A DNA stretch of 64,000 nucleotides, taken from Burkholderia sp. GAS332. Its GTDB lineage: Bacteria; Pseudomonadota; Gammaproteobacteria; Burkholderiales; Burkholderiaceae. The DNA lies in the NCBI GenBank assembly GCA_900142905.1, contig FSRV01000001.1:4650001-4714000 (forward strand), given 5' to 3'. Below are positions 17,666-26,788 of this stretch, piece after piece. The notes beneath the pieces are model-generated. The model was not told where the DNA came from and made no database searches. It saw only the letters and a program-made list of their open reading frames with translations. Position 1 is the stretch's first letter, and every line of letters starts with the position of its first letter. The translations under genes were made by a program, and so were the position numbers.

Positions 17666-17800
17666 GTGATTCTCGCTTTTTCTGATCGGTGTCAGATTCG
17701 GGTGGAAGCCGGCGGCAGGCATCTTGTGGACGCGCCGCCAACTGGACCGCAAATGGTCTCATATGCCCGGCGAGATGGGAAATATCACGATCGCATATCG

Positions 17801-19366
17801 TTATGCACCTTGTGCGGCGCCGTTCACGCGAAACGCGCTCACCGTGTCGCGCAAACGCCCCGCCTGATCCTGCAACGAAGCCGCCGCAGCCGCTGCCTGC
17901 TCCACCAGCGCCGCGTTCTGCTGCGTCACTTCGTCCATCTGCGTGACCGCGCGACCCACTTGCGAAATGCCGCTGCTCTGCTCCTCGGACGCCGCCGCGA
18001 TCTCGCCCATGATGTCGGTGACGCGCTGCACCGCTTGCAGAATCTCGCCCATCGTCGTGCCGGCCTGCTGGACCAGCGTCGAACCGTTGTGCACGCGTTC
18101 CACCGACGCGCTGATCAACTGCTTGATCTCCTTGGCCGCTGTTCCCGAGCGCTGCGCAAGGCTGCGCACTTCCCCGGCGACGACCGCAAAGCCGCGGCCC
18201 TGCTCGCCGGCGCGCGCGGCTTCGACCGCCGCGTTCAGCGCCAGAATATTCGTCTGGAACGCGATGCCTTCGATCACACCGATGATGTCGGCAATCTGCC
18301 GCGAGCTATCGTTGATCTCGCCCATCGTACCGATCACGCGGCTTACTACGTCGTTGCCGCGCGTCGCGATTTCCGACGCGTTGTGCGCCAGACCGCTCGC
18401 CTGACGCGCATTGTCCGCGTTCTGCTTGACCGTCGCGGTGAGCTCTTCCATGCTCGCCGCCGTCTCCTGCAACGAGGCCGCCTGCTGCTCGGTGCGTTGC
18501 GACAGATCGCCGTTGCCCGCGGCGATCTGGTGGGTCGCCGAGGCGATCGATTCCGCAGCGTGGCGGATCTCGCCGATGGTCCGTTGCAAGCGGTTCTGCA
18601 TATCGTGCATGGCCGCCATCATGCTGGTCCTGTCTTGCGGATGAACGTCGACGACCTGGGTGAGATCGCCTTTGGCGATGCTCGCCGCCAGGCGCGCCGC
18701 CTGGTCCGGTTCGCCACCGAGACTCGCGCGCACATTGCGAATGATCAGCACCATCGCGAACGAAATGACCGCGCCGATCACGAGCACGACGAGCAGGTGG
18801 CCAAGCAGCGTTTCGTAGTAAACCGTGTCGATATCCTTGATGAACACGCCGCTCGTGATGTTCCAGTCCCACGGCGCAAAACGCACCACGTAGCTGATCT
18901 TCGGCACCGCGGTTTCGCTGTGCGGCAAGCGCCCGCGATACTGCGCGAAGCCGCGGCCGGTCGCCTTGGCGGCATCGACGATCGTCACATACAGCAGCTT
19001 GCCGTCCGGGTCCTTGAAATCGCCGACGAATTTGCCGGTCATTTGTGGCAGCGTCGGGTGCATCAGCACGACTGGCTTCGAGTCCATCACGAACAGATAA
19101 CCGGATTCGCCGTAGCGCATTGTCGCGAGGCGTGCGAGTGCTTCACGCTGTGCGTCGGCTTCACTCATCTTGCCGCCCTGCGAGAGCGTGTAGTAGCCGT
19201 TCACGACGCCCTGCGCGGCGTCGACGAGGTTCTTCATGCCCGCCTTGCGCTCGGCCAGCATCGTGCTGCGCGTTTCGACCGCGCTCCACAGCCCGACGCC
19301 AAGCAGCCCCAGCCAGACGAGCGCGAGCGACAGCCATAGTTTGCGATTCAAACTCATCCTGCTCAT
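17801..19366 (-). CDS. Methyl-accepting chemotaxis protein with a Cache sensor
   Basis: A 521-residue chemoreceptor. Membrane helix about 7-28, periplasmic Cache-type sensor about 30-185 ([38 protein letters not shown]), second helix about 190-212, HAMP about 213-265, then the long coiled signalling domain with the hairpin tip [20 protein letters not shown]. The sensor type binds small ligands such as organic acids. ATG 19366 is chosen over a further-upstream ATG whose extension is not family-like. It lies 135 bases upstream of the orphan MetQ-like gene on the same strand. Confidence 0.93.
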   Translation of the reverse strand: MSRMSLNRKLWLSLALVWLGLLGVGLWSAVETRSTMLAERKAGMKNLVDAAQGVVNGYYTLSQGGKMSEADAQREALARLATMRYGESGYLFVMDSKPVVLMHPTLPQMTGKFVGDFKDPDGKLLYVTIVDAAKATGRGFAQYRGRLPHSETAVPKISYVVRFAPWDWNITSGVFIKDIDTVYYETLLGHLLVVLVIGAVISFAMVLIIRNVRASLGGEPDQAARLAASIAKGDLTQVVDVHPQDRTSMMAAMHDMQNRLQRTIGEIRHAAESIASATHQIAAGNGDLSQRTEQQAASLQETAASMEELTATVKQNADNARQASGLAHNASEIATRGNDVVSRVIGTMGEINDSSRQIADIIGVIEGIAFQTNILALNAAVEAARAGEQGRGFAVVAGEVRSLAQRSGTAAKEIKQLISASVERVHNGSTLVQQAGTTMGEILQAVQRVTDIMGEIAAASEEQSSGISQVGRAVTQMDEVTQQNAALVEQAAAAAASLQDQAGRLRDTVSAFRVNGAAQGA

Positions 19367-19647
19367 TGTTGTGGTCTCTCTCGTGTGATTCGAATGCGGT
19401 TTGCGGTCTGCCCATGCAATCCGCTCGCGGCTCGCGAACGGGCTTGCATGTCTGATGCGCAAACGATTGCCTCAGGTATATCGGCATGGTGGCCGTTCAA
19501 CTTGAGGCAAGCTGTAAGGAAGCGACGACAAGGGAGCGAGAGATGAGCCGACATTGACCGTGCGCAACGAATCGTCCGCTGACAGATAATCGGAGGCCCA
19601 TGCCCGCGAACCCAGACGGGCCCATTCGATCGTTTACGAGAACGCTC

Positions 19648-19938
19648 ATGTACGTCATCAATCTCATCTACACCGCATCGCTCGAGCGCGTCGACGACGC
19701 ACTCGAAGCGCATCGCGCGTTTCTGACAAAGCAGTTCGAAGCAGGGGTCTTCGTGGCCGCCGGGCCGAAGGTGCCGCGCGACGGCGGCATCATTCTGGCG
19801 GTGAGCATCGAGCGCGAAAAGCTGGATGAGATTCTCGCCAGCGCCCCGTTCGCCGAGCAGCAGCTCGCGCGTTACGAGGTGACGGAGTTCAAGGCGACGC
19901 GCCTGGCACCGGGAATGAATTTGCCGATGCCGGCTTGA
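19648..19938 (+). CDS. YciI-like protein
   Basis: A 96-residue YciI-family protein (ferredoxin-like fold), with the family features AHRAFLTKQFEAGVFVAAGP and a C-terminal segment placing a probable active-site region near residues 45-80 (PFAEQQLARYEVTEF). Function is poorly known; some relatives are dehydrochlorinase-like. ATG 19648 gives the family-typical start MYVINLIY. An ATG at 19600 has GGAGG but only three bases away, so it is less likely. Confidence 0.75.
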   Translation: MYVINLIYTASLERVDDALEAHRAFLTKQFEAGVFVAAGPKVPRDGGIILAVSIEREKLDEILASAPFAEQQLARYEVTEFKATRLAPGMNLPMPA

Positions 19939-20004
19939 GGACTACTGCGAAGGGATTTGAATACGGACGCGCGGCAGATGCACGCGCCCGTCTGCACTAA
20001 TGCA

Positions 20005-20634
20005 TCAATCGAGCAGCAGCTTGATATCGTGCACCCACGGCGTGGCGCCCTGGCCGTCGCGCGCGAACAGACGCAGCTTGCCGTCCGTATCGAACACATA
20101 GCTCGCCGCCGTGTGGTCCATCGTGTAGCTATCGGGCGTCTTGCCCGGCACTTTCGCGTAGTAGACGCGGAAGTCTTTTGTGATTTTGGTGAGTTGCGCC
20201 TGGTCCGCCGGACGCAAGCCGACGAAGGTCGGGTTGAACGCCGGCACGTATTGCGCGAGCAAAGTGGGCGTGTCGCGATCAGGATCGACGGTGACGAACA
20301 GCACCTGCACACGCTTCGCGTCTTCCGGGCCGAGTTGCTGGAGCGCTTGCGAGAGCTCGGCCATCGTGGTCGGGCAGACATCAGGGCAATGCGTGTAGCC
20401 GAAGAACAGCACCACCACCTTGCCCTTGTAATCCGCCAGCGTGCGAATCTTGCCGGACGTGTCGGGCAGCGAGAAGTCGCTCCCGAATTGGGTATTGCCG
20501 GTGATGTCGAGATTCTGGAACGCCGGCGGCTGCTTGCCGCAGCCCGCCACCAGCACCGCGCCGCCAAGTGCGCAAGCGATCACGGTAACACGCGCGGCGG
20601 CACGCGCCGTGCGCACAAAGCGTTGTATATGCAT
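20005..20634 (-). CDS. sco: SCO1/SenC/PrrC copper chaperone lipoprotein
   Basis: A 209-residue SCO-family protein that delivers copper to the CuA site of cytochrome oxidase subunit II. It has a lipoprotein signal (lipobox LVAGC, Cys at about 32), a thioredoxin-like fold with the copper Cys pair HCPDVCP and the third ligand His in MDHTAASYV. Last gene of the ctaA-ctaB unit, five bases after the ctaB stop. Confidence 0.93.
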   Translation of the reverse strand: MHIQRFVRTARAAARVTVIACALGGAVLVAGCGKQPPAFQNLDITGNTQFGSDFSLPDTSGKIRTLADYKGKVVVLFFGYTHCPDVCPTTMAELSQALQQLGPEDAKRVQVLFVTVDPDRDTPTLLAQYVPAFNPTFVGLRPADQAQLTKITKDFRVYYAKVPGKTPDSYTMDHTAASYVFDTDGKLRLFARDGQGATPWVHDIKLLLD

Positions 20635-20639
20635 GGGTG

Positions 20640-21545
20640 TTACGCGCCGATCACGACGCGCGCATAGTGGTCGATCAACAGCGCGGCGAATAGCAGCGAC
20701 AGATAAACGATCGAGTAACGGAAGGTCTTACGCGCCAGGTCGTCGGAATAGTCCCGATAGATCTTCCACGCATACGCGAGGAACACGGCGCCGAGCAACA
20801 CGGCCGCCGCGAGGTAAACCACGCCGCTCATGCCGGAGATAAACGGCATCATCGTGACCGCGAACAGGATCACGGTGTACAGCAGAATATGCAGGCGCGT
20901 GTACTTTTCGCCGTGCGTGTTCGGCAGCATCGGCAGACCGGCGTTTTCGTAGTCTTTGCGGCGATACAGCGCGAGCGCCCAGAAATGCGGCGGCGTCCAC
21001 ACGAAAATGATCAGCACGAGAATCCATGCGTCACCCGGCACGTGACCCGTGACGGCGGCCCAACCGAGCGCCGGCGGCATCGCGCCCGAGGCGCCGCCGA
21101 TCACGATGTTCTGCGGCGTGGCGGGCTTCAACAGCAGCGTGTAGATGACCGCATAACCGACGAAGGTGGCGAGCGTGAGCCACATGGTCAGCGGATTGGC
21201 GAACGTGTAGAGCGTCCACATACCGAGGCCGCCGAGCACGGCCGAAAACAGCAGGATTTGCGAGGTCGTAATTTCGCCGCGCGCGGACGGCCGCCACGAC
21301 GTGCGACGCATTTTCGCGTCGATCTTCTGTTCCATCAGGCAATTGATGGCGAATGCCGCACCGGCCAGCAGCCAGATGCCGACGGTGCCACCGATCAGGA
21401 CGGTCCACGGCACCATGCCGGGCGTCGACAGAAACATGCCGATGACAGCGCAAAACACAGCGAGCTGCGTGACGCGCGGCTTCGTCAGGGCGATGTACTG
21501 GGAGACCCGGCTACCGGGCGTTTGGGAGAGAGTTGTGCTGTCCAT
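20640..21545 (-). CDS. ctaB: Haem O synthase (protohaem IX farnesyltransferase)
   Basis: A 301-residue membrane prenyltransferase that adds a farnesyl group to haem B, giving haem O for the aa3 oxidase. The UbiA-type Asp-rich motif region is seen as [15 protein letters not shown], and the second conserved region as [14 protein letters not shown]. About nine hydrophobic segments. It lies between ctaA and sco on the minus strand with only a six-base gap to ctaA. Confidence 0.95.
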   Translation of the reverse strand: MDSTTLSQTPGSRVSQYIALTKPRVTQLAVFCAVIGMFLSTPGMVPWTVLIGGTVGIWLLAGAAFAINCLMEQKIDAKMRRTSWRPSARGEITTSQILLFSAVLGGLGMWTLYTFANPLTMWLTLATFVGYAVIYTLLLKPATPQNIVIGGASGAMPPALGWAAVTGHVPGDAWILVLIIFVWTPPHFWALALYRRKDYENAGLPMLPNTHGEKYTRLHILLYTVILFAVTMMPFISGMSGVVYLAAAVLLGAVFLAYAWKIYRDYSDDLARKTFRYSIVYLSLLFAALLIDHYARVVIGA

Positions 21546-21551
21546 GTGGGG

Positions 21552-22661
21552 TCACGCTGGCGCGGCATCGCGCGCAGGCAACACGGCGCGGCCGGGACGG
21601 CTATAAGCGATCCGAAAGTTTAACATAACGAGCAGAAGCAGCAGGATTGCGGCCCCCCCGTTATGGGCGACGGCAATGGGCAACGGCCATTGCAGGACGA
21701 TGTTCGACAGGCCGGTGATGAACTGGATCAGCACCACCAGCAACACGCCGTTTGCCGGCCGCCGCAGCGACTCGAAACGGCGCATTTTCAGCGCGAACCA
21801 CGCCAGATAGGCGACCACTAAGATCGCAAACGTGCGGTGAGTCCAGTGGATGGCGACCAGCGCATCTTGCGTAATCATGTCGCCGTCGCCGGTCATGCCG
21901 AGCGCGCGCCACAGGTGAAAGCCGTGCGCGAAGTCCATCGGCGGGATCCATTGGCCGTTGCAGGTCGGGAAGTCCGTGCAGGCGAGCACCGCGTAGTTGG
22001 TGCTGACCCAGCCGCCCAATGCGATCTGCACGACCAGCAGCACGAGACCGGCGAGCGCCGCCGCGCGCCACCGCGCGGCTTCGGGCTCATACGCCGGCAG
22101 CGGCGTTTGGTGCGCGGCCAGCCAGCCGAGCGTGCCGAGCAATGCGAGACCGAGCAGCAAATGGGTCGTGACGATAATCGGTTGCAGCTTCATGGTCACG
22201 GTCCACGCGCCGAACGCACCCTGCACGAGGATCAGCAGCAGCAGCGAGGTCGGCCACCACGGCGACACATGCAGCGGACGGCGCTTGAACCGTGCAGTCC
22301 ACGCGATCAAGGTCTGCGCGATGATCAGCACGCCGATCGCCATGGCAAAGTAACGGTGGATCATCTCGATCCAGGCCTTCGTCATGCTGACCGGGCCGGT
22401 GGGCATCAATTGATGCGCGGCGGTAATCGCGGCATGCGCGATGAACGGCGATGACGTGCCATAGCAACCGGGCCAGTCGGGGCAGCCAAGACCGGAGTCG
22501 GTGAGCCGCGTGAAGCCGCCGAACATCACCAGATCCAGTGTCAGGAAGGTGGTGAGCCAGACCAGCTTGCGGAATTTGCCGTCGTCGGCCTTGACCCAGA
22601 CGTAGGACAGCGGCAACGCCGCGATACACAAGCCGATCAGGGCCAGTTGCAGTACGAACAT
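21552..22661 (-). CDS. ctaA: Haem A synthase
   Basis: A 369-residue CtaA/COX15-type membrane enzyme that oxidises the haem O methyl group to a formyl, giving haem A. The conserved GGFTRLTDSGLGCPDWPGCYG region and histidines in the segments EMIHRYFAMAIGV and IHWTHRTFAI mark the haem-binding helices. It follows the SCO-like gene and precedes ctaB. Confidence 0.95.
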   Translation of the reverse strand: MFVLQLALIGLCIAALPLSYVWVKADDGKFRKLVWLTTFLTLDLVMFGGFTRLTDSGLGCPDWPGCYGTSSPFIAHAAITAAHQLMPTGPVSMTKAWIEMIHRYFAMAIGVLIIAQTLIAWTARFKRRPLHVSPWWPTSLLLLILVQGAFGAWTVTMKLQPIIVTTHLLLGLALLGTLGWLAAHQTPLPAYEPEAARWRAAALAGLVLLVVQIALGGWVSTNYAVLACTDFPTCNGQWIPPMDFAHGFHLWRALGMTGDGDMITQDALVAIHWTHRTFAILVVAYLAWFALKMRRFESLRRPANGVLLVVLIQFITGLSNIVLQWPLPIAVAHNGGAAILLLLLVMLNFRIAYSRPGRAVLPARDAAPA

Positions 22662-22683
22662 CTTTCTTACCCTTGTTGCGGCA

Positions 22684-23346
22684 TCAGCCGATGCTCGACC
22701 ATTTGAGCAGCTTGGTCACGTCACCCTTGATCTTGCTGGGGTTCGGATCTTTCGGGAAACGCATCATCAGATTGCCGTTCGGATCGACCATGTAAATGTG
22801 GTCGGTGAGTTGGGTGCCGGCGTCGGTCGGCAGCCATGCGGACACCTGCGCCGGGTTGGCGATCAGCATGTTGGTGTCGGGGTAGGCCTTTTGTATCACG
22901 TCGGACACCTTCCCTGCATCGGTGCGCAGCCACACTTCCACGACGCGCTCGCGTTCCGGGCCCTGAGCTGCGCGGATTTGTCGCATGAAGTACAGCTTGG
23001 TGACGCAGGCTTTGTCGCACGCGCTGTTGTCGACGGAGATCATCAGCCAGCGGCCGTGCAGCGACGCGAGCTTGAGCGGCTTGCCGTCTTCACCCGTGAC
23101 GACGAGCGAGTCGGGAATCGGCCGTTGTGGTTCGACCAACGTGCCGTAACTCGTGCTGCCGCCGGCCGGCTTGACCACGTAATAAACGAAATACGACACG
23201 GCGATCGGCGCGGCACAGATGACCGCCAGCAACAGCAGCATCCAGCGGCCGCGCTTCCACGATCCTTCGCCATTGGGTTGACCAGGCATCACTTTCGGAG
23301 CTACAGGTTTGCCGGCTTGCGGCGAACGGGGAGATTGCGTCGACAC
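22684..23346 (-). CDS. Membrane-anchored SCO-like thioredoxin-fold protein
   Basis: A 220-residue protein with an N-terminal membrane anchor (about 34-58, MLLLLAVICAAPIAVSYFVY) and a thioredoxin-like periplasmic domain. It keeps a Cys pair spaced as in SCO proteins (CDKAC at about 109-113), but the His of true SCO proteins is not obvious. The place between surf1 and ctaA argues for a role in oxidase assembly or copper delivery. Start GTG 23346 has GAGG seven bases upstream. Confidence 0.75.
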   Translation of the reverse strand: MSTQSPRSPQAGKPVAPKVMPGQPNGEGSWKRGRWMLLLLAVICAAPIAVSYFVYYVVKPAGGSTSYGTLVEPQRPIPDSLVVTGEDGKPLKLASLHGRWLMISVDNSACDKACVTKLYFMRQIRAAQGPERERVVEVWLRTDAGKVSDVIQKAYPDTNMLIANPAQVSAWLPTDAGTQLTDHIYMVDPNGNLMMRFPKDPNPSKIKGDVTKLLKWSSIG

Positions 23347-23418
23347 TACAGGACCTCTTTCAATGATTGCGCGGCTTCAAGGCCCTTGTTCGGGGTACGG
23401 GAAGCCGCGGGTGATGCG

Positions 23419-24135
23419 TTATGCGCCCGGCGCGTGCTCTTTCTTCGCGGCGCGGCGCGCGGCATACAGGCCGAAGACGAGGGCCGCGGCCGCCATGCCC
23501 CACCACTGGAACATGTAGCCATAGTTGCGCTCGACGCCGCTCGTCGGCGCCGGCCAGTCGCGCACCAGTTTGTCGCCGTCGTCGCTCAATTGCTGGATCA
23601 CGAACGATTGCAACGGCAACCCGGTTTCCGCAGCGTAGGCCGCCGTATCCAGATTCTGGCGGATCTTCTGATGCGCGTCCGATCCGCCCTGCCCCAGCTC
23701 GAAAGCACGCGAGGCATCGGCGCGCGCAATGCCTTCGATTTCGATCTCGCCTTGCGGCGTCGCGTACGGCGCGATGGTCTCGCGATTGCTCATGTTGCGC
23801 GGCAACCAGCCGCGATTGACCAGCACATAACCGCCGTCGGCCAGTTTAAAAGGCATCACGACGTAAAAGCCCGGCTGATCGTTATACGGGCGATTATCCA
23901 GATAGACGACTTTGTCTGCGACGAAACTGCCGCGCGCTTTCACGCGATGGAATTCGATGTCCTTCAGCTCGACCGGCGTAGCGCTGACAGGCTGCGCAGG
24001 TGCGTCTTCGAACTGCGTGATGTGTGCTTCAAGCGCTTCCTTCTGATGCGCGCGGTCGCGCTGCCAGAAACCAAGCCGCACCGTCACCACGATGACAAGC
24101 AGAATCAACAGCGCGGGAACCAGGCGGAACTTCAT
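23419..24135 (-). CDS. SURF1-family oxidase assembly protein
   Basis: A 238-residue SURF1 protein, needed for placing haem A in cytochrome oxidase subunit I. Two membrane helices bracket a periplasmic domain: about 5-22 and 212-230 (YMFQWWGMAAAALVFGLYA). The family signatures LGFWQRDRAHQK, LDNRPYNDQPGFYV and LVNRGWLPR are present. First gene of the minus-strand unit surf1-SCO-like-ctaA-ctaB-sco. Confidence 0.92.
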   Translation of the reverse strand: MKFRLVPALLILLVIVVTVRLGFWQRDRAHQKEALEAHITQFEDAPAQPVSATPVELKDIEFHRVKARGSFVADKVVYLDNRPYNDQPGFYVVMPFKLADGGYVLVNRGWLPRNMSNRETIAPYATPQGEIEIEGIARADASRAFELGQGGSDAHQKIRQNLDTAAYAAETGLPLQSFVIQQLSDDGDKLVRDWPAPTSGVERNYGYMFQWWGMAAAALVFGLYAARRAAKKEHAPGA

Positions 24136-24246
24136 CGGACGCGCTCCACCACGGCTTGTGGCCCCGCCTGGAACGTACGGCAGACGCCAGCGCGCGGTGC
24201 GATAATAAACGTCTTGCCTCTGCGCTTTCTGGTTTCAGTTGGTTCC

Positions 24247-24456
24247 ATGCACATTCTCGTTCCCATCGCCTTCGTCCTGATCATCGCCAGCATGGTGTCG
24301 GCGCTGTATTTCATGATGCATGACAAGGGCAAAACCAAGCGGATGGTCTGGTCGCTCGCCACGCGGGTGGGCCTGTCGATCTCGCTGTTCCTGTTCATCC
24401 TGTTCGCTCACTGGATGGGTTGGATTCAGTCGACCGGTATTCCTTACGGGCGTTGA
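24247..24456 (+). CDS. Small twin-transmembrane protein (DUF2909)
   Basis: A 69-residue protein with two membrane helices (about 3-23 and 40-60) joined by a basic loop HDKGKTKRM. Proteins of this type (DUF2909) are found in beta- and gamma-proteobacterial oxidase gene clusters. It is on the strand opposite to all surrounding oxidase genes, 111 bases from the surf1 start, so the two probably share a divergent promoter region. Function unknown. Confidence 0.8.
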   Translation: MHILVPIAFVLIIASMVSALYFMMHDKGKTKRMVWSLATRVGLSISLFLFILFAHWMGWIQSTGIPYGR

Positions 24457-24491
24457 GCTCGGCGGAAAAGACTTCAGTTCACCAAACTCAC

Positions 24492-24528
24492 CAAACAAAA
24501 CGCCGCCCTGACAGGGTCGAGGGCGGCG
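24492..24528 (-). terminator. Terminator of the cox operon
   Basis: CGCCGCCCT (24501-24509) pairs with AGGGCGGCG (24520-24528); on the minus strand the hairpin is followed by TTTTGTTTGG. It lies after ctaE. Confidence 0.8.
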
Positions 24529-24641
24529 CTGCATAACTCGCGTATTGCTCGTGCGCCGCGCCCTTGAAAGGCGATGCGCGAACGGCCTGCGCACATTCCG
24601 GAAACCGGCTGGTTTCCAGTCCGTAGGCAGGCCAGACTGCG

Positions 24642-25499
24642 TTACAGCCAGTACACGACGACGTACAGCCCAAGCCACACCACGTCCACAAAGTGCCAGT
24701 ACCAGGCTGCGCCTTCGAATGCAAAGTGATGCTCTGCCGTGAAGTGGCCGCGGATCAACCGCACCAGCACCACCGTCAGCATCGTACCGCCGAGGAACAC
24801 GTGGAAACCGTGGAAGCCCGTCAACAGGAAGAACGTCGAACCGTACACGCCCGAAGACAGTGTCAGGTTGAGTTCGTTGTACGCGTGGTAATACTCGAAG
24901 CCTTGCAGGAACAGGAAGCAGACGCCGAGCACAATGGTAGCGGCCAGCCAGATGATCGCCTTCTTGCGATGATCTTCACGCAGTGCGTGGTGCGAAACCG
25001 TCAACGTCGCGCCCGATGACAACAGCAGCGCCGTGTTGATGGTCGGCACCGGCCACGGCTGCATCGACTTGAAGGTCGAGACCAGCGCGGCCGGACCGTT
25101 GTTCGGCCACACTGCCGAGAAATCCGGCCAGATCAACTTGTAGTCGAGGCTGCCGAGCTGGTGCAGCGCGATTTCACGTGCATAGAACAGCGCGCCGAAG
25201 AAAGCGCCGAAGAACATGACTTCGGAGAAGATGAACCAGCTCATGCTCCAGCGGTACGACTTGTCGACATTCTTGCCATACATGCCGCCTTCCGATTCGG
25301 AGATCGCGTCGCCGAACCAGTGCCACAAGGTATAGAGCAACCACAGCAGACCCACGGCGACGCCGAGCGGCGCCCAGTCATGCTCGTTGATCCATGCCGC
25401 AAGCGATCCGAGCATGACCAGCAACCCAACCGCGGCGCTGATCGGATGCCGCGACGGATGCGGCACGAAATAGTACGGGCTCTCGTTTTGACCGCTCAT
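24642..25499 (-). CDS. ctaE: Cytochrome c oxidase subunit III
   Basis: A 285-residue CoxC/CtaE protein with seven hydrophobic segments, part of the aa3-type terminal oxidase. Conserved features include SEVMFFGAFFGALFYA and LLTGFHGFHVFLGG with its His pair, and the C-terminal WYWHFVDVVWLGLYVVVYWL. Last gene of the coxB-ctaD unit, followed by a terminator. Confidence 0.96.
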   Translation of the reverse strand: MSGQNESPYYFVPHPSRHPISAAVGLLVMLGSLAAWINEHDWAPLGVAVGLLWLLYTLWHWFGDAISESEGGMYGKNVDKSYRWSMSWFIFSEVMFFGAFFGALFYAREIALHQLGSLDYKLIWPDFSAVWPNNGPAALVSTFKSMQPWPVPTINTALLLSSGATLTVSHHALREDHRKKAIIWLAATIVLGVCFLFLQGFEYYHAYNELNLTLSSGVYGSTFFLLTGFHGFHVFLGGTMLTVVLVRLIRGHFTAEHHFAFEGAAWYWHFVDVVWLGLYVVVYWL

Positions 25500-25630
25500 T
25501 CTTGATTCTCCACTTCAGTCCAGTTGTTCCGGAATCTCCGGCTGTATCTTCGGCGGCGCGTCGATACCGCACCGCTTCGCTCTAATTCGTGGGCTCTGCT
25601 TCGCCCTGTCCTACACGTCCATCTACCGGC

Positions 25631-25840
25631 TCAACCCACCACGGCGTGCACGATCAGGATCAGCACCCCGATCAGGATGGCTACGCTGATCAGCGCCGCT
25701 GCAAGCACATGCAGCGGGTTCAACTGAGTTGCGTCCGCTTCCAGATCACGACGCTTGCGCACCCCGAAAAACGACCAGAACACGGCTTTCATCGACTGGC
25801 CAAAACTGCTCTTACGTGGGCCGCCGTTGCTATCGCTCAT
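25631..25840 (-). CDS. Small membrane protein (DUF2970)
   Basis: A 69-residue protein with a cytoplasmic N-terminus (SFGQSMKAVFWSFFGVRKRR) and a single C-terminal helix (about 44-67). This is the DUF2970 family, repeatedly found between ctaG and ctaE in beta-proteobacteria; an assembly role is suspected from context only. Confidence 0.82.
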   Translation of the reverse strand: MSDSNGGPRKSSFGQSMKAVFWSFFGVRKRRDLEADATQLNPLHVLAAALISVAILIGVLILIVHAVVG

Positions 25841-25874
25841 TACGTCTTCTTCCTTCGCCTGGCGACTGTTGCCG

Positions 25875-26489
25875 TCAGGCGGGATTGGCGGTGGTTGCCG
25901 CCGTATTGGCCGTGGGCGCCGCGCTTCCGGCCGTCGCCGCTGCCGGCGTATTCAACTCAAAGAACGTGTACGACAAGGTGATCGTTTTCACATCCTTCGG
26001 CAGCTTCGGGTCGACCACAAACACCACCGGCAGCCGCTTTGTCTGATTCGCAGTCAACGTCTGCTGCGTAAAGCAAAAACACTCGATCTTCTTGAAGTAC
26101 TCGGTCGCCTCTTTCGGCGCGTAGCTCGGAATGGCCTGCGCCTGAATCGTGCGCGCCTGTTCGTTGCTGACCTCGTACATCACGGTGGTCACTTCGCCCG
26201 GATGCACGTCGAGACTGCGCTGCTCCGGCTTGAAACCTAACGGGCCGCGCGCGTTCGCATCGAATTCGATCGAAATCGTGCGGCTCATATCGACCTGCGT
26301 GTTCTTCGCCTCGCGCACTGTGGCATCACGCTGCACGAGGTTGTTGATGCCGGTGACCTCGCAGATCGCGCGGTACATGGGCACCAGTGCAAAACCAAAA
26401 CCGAACATCATCAACGCAACGATGAACAGCTTGATCAACATCGATCGGTTAAAAGCGCGATCGGCCTGAGCCGGCGGTTGCGTCGACAT
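25875..26489 (-). CDS. ctaG: Cytochrome c oxidase assembly protein CtaG/Cox11
   Basis: A 204-residue Cox11-type protein that inserts copper into the CuB site of subunit I. N-terminal membrane anchor about 17-36, then a periplasmic immunoglobulin-like domain with the copper-binding motif IECFCFTQQTL and the conserved MYRAICEVTGIN. ATG 26489 follows GAGG by six bases and gives the usual start MSTQ. A 20-residue Ala/Thr-rich tail follows the domain. Confidence 0.95.
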   Translation of the reverse strand: MSTQPPAQADRAFNRSMLIKLFIVALMMFGFGFALVPMYRAICEVTGINNLVQRDATVREAKNTQVDMSRTISIEFDANARGPLGFKPEQRSLDVHPGEVTTVMYEVSNEQARTIQAQAIPSYAPKEATEYFKKIECFCFTQQTLTANQTKRLPVVFVVDPKLPKDVKTITLSYTFFELNTPAAATAGSAAPTANTAATTANPA

Positions 26490-26531
26490 CTCAATCCTCA
26501 ACAAACCTGTGCGCAGGCTTGAACCACTGCT

Positions 26532-26666
26532 TCAGGGAAACCACTTCTGATGAATGATGACGCTCGCAAAAAACGCCGCGGCGATGACAAACATCACGAG
26601 ACCTATCCGCCGGTTGCCCGCGCGAATCTGCTCGGGTGTACGTCTTTCTTGAGGATTGCGCGTCAT
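26532..26666 (-). CDS. Cytochrome oxidase small assembly protein
   Basis: A 44-residue protein with a basic N-terminus (NPQERRTPEQIRAGNRRIG) and one membrane helix (about 20-38) ending HQKWFP. Small proteins of this form stand between ctaD and ctaG in Burkholderiaceae and are annotated as oxidase small assembly proteins. ATG 26666 is chosen because the sequence before it is not conserved-looking. Confidence 0.72.
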   Translation of the reverse strand: MTRNPQERRTPEQIRAGNRRIGLVMFVIAAAFFASVIIHQKWFP

Positions 26667-26788
26667 GCTCGACTTTCTGAATACTTTCGTGACTACGGGG
26701 TGTCGCCACTCCACTGTTCGCGTGGCTGCCTGGTTCTGGCGGCGACTGACATGCCACCGCCGGAACCGGCAACCTCACTGAACGCCGA

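Noticed and set aside
17105..19339. 744-codon plus-strand ORF opposite metQ and the chemoreceptor
   Set aside because: It runs through two unrelated real genes and an intergenic gap, and its composition is that of antisense DNA.
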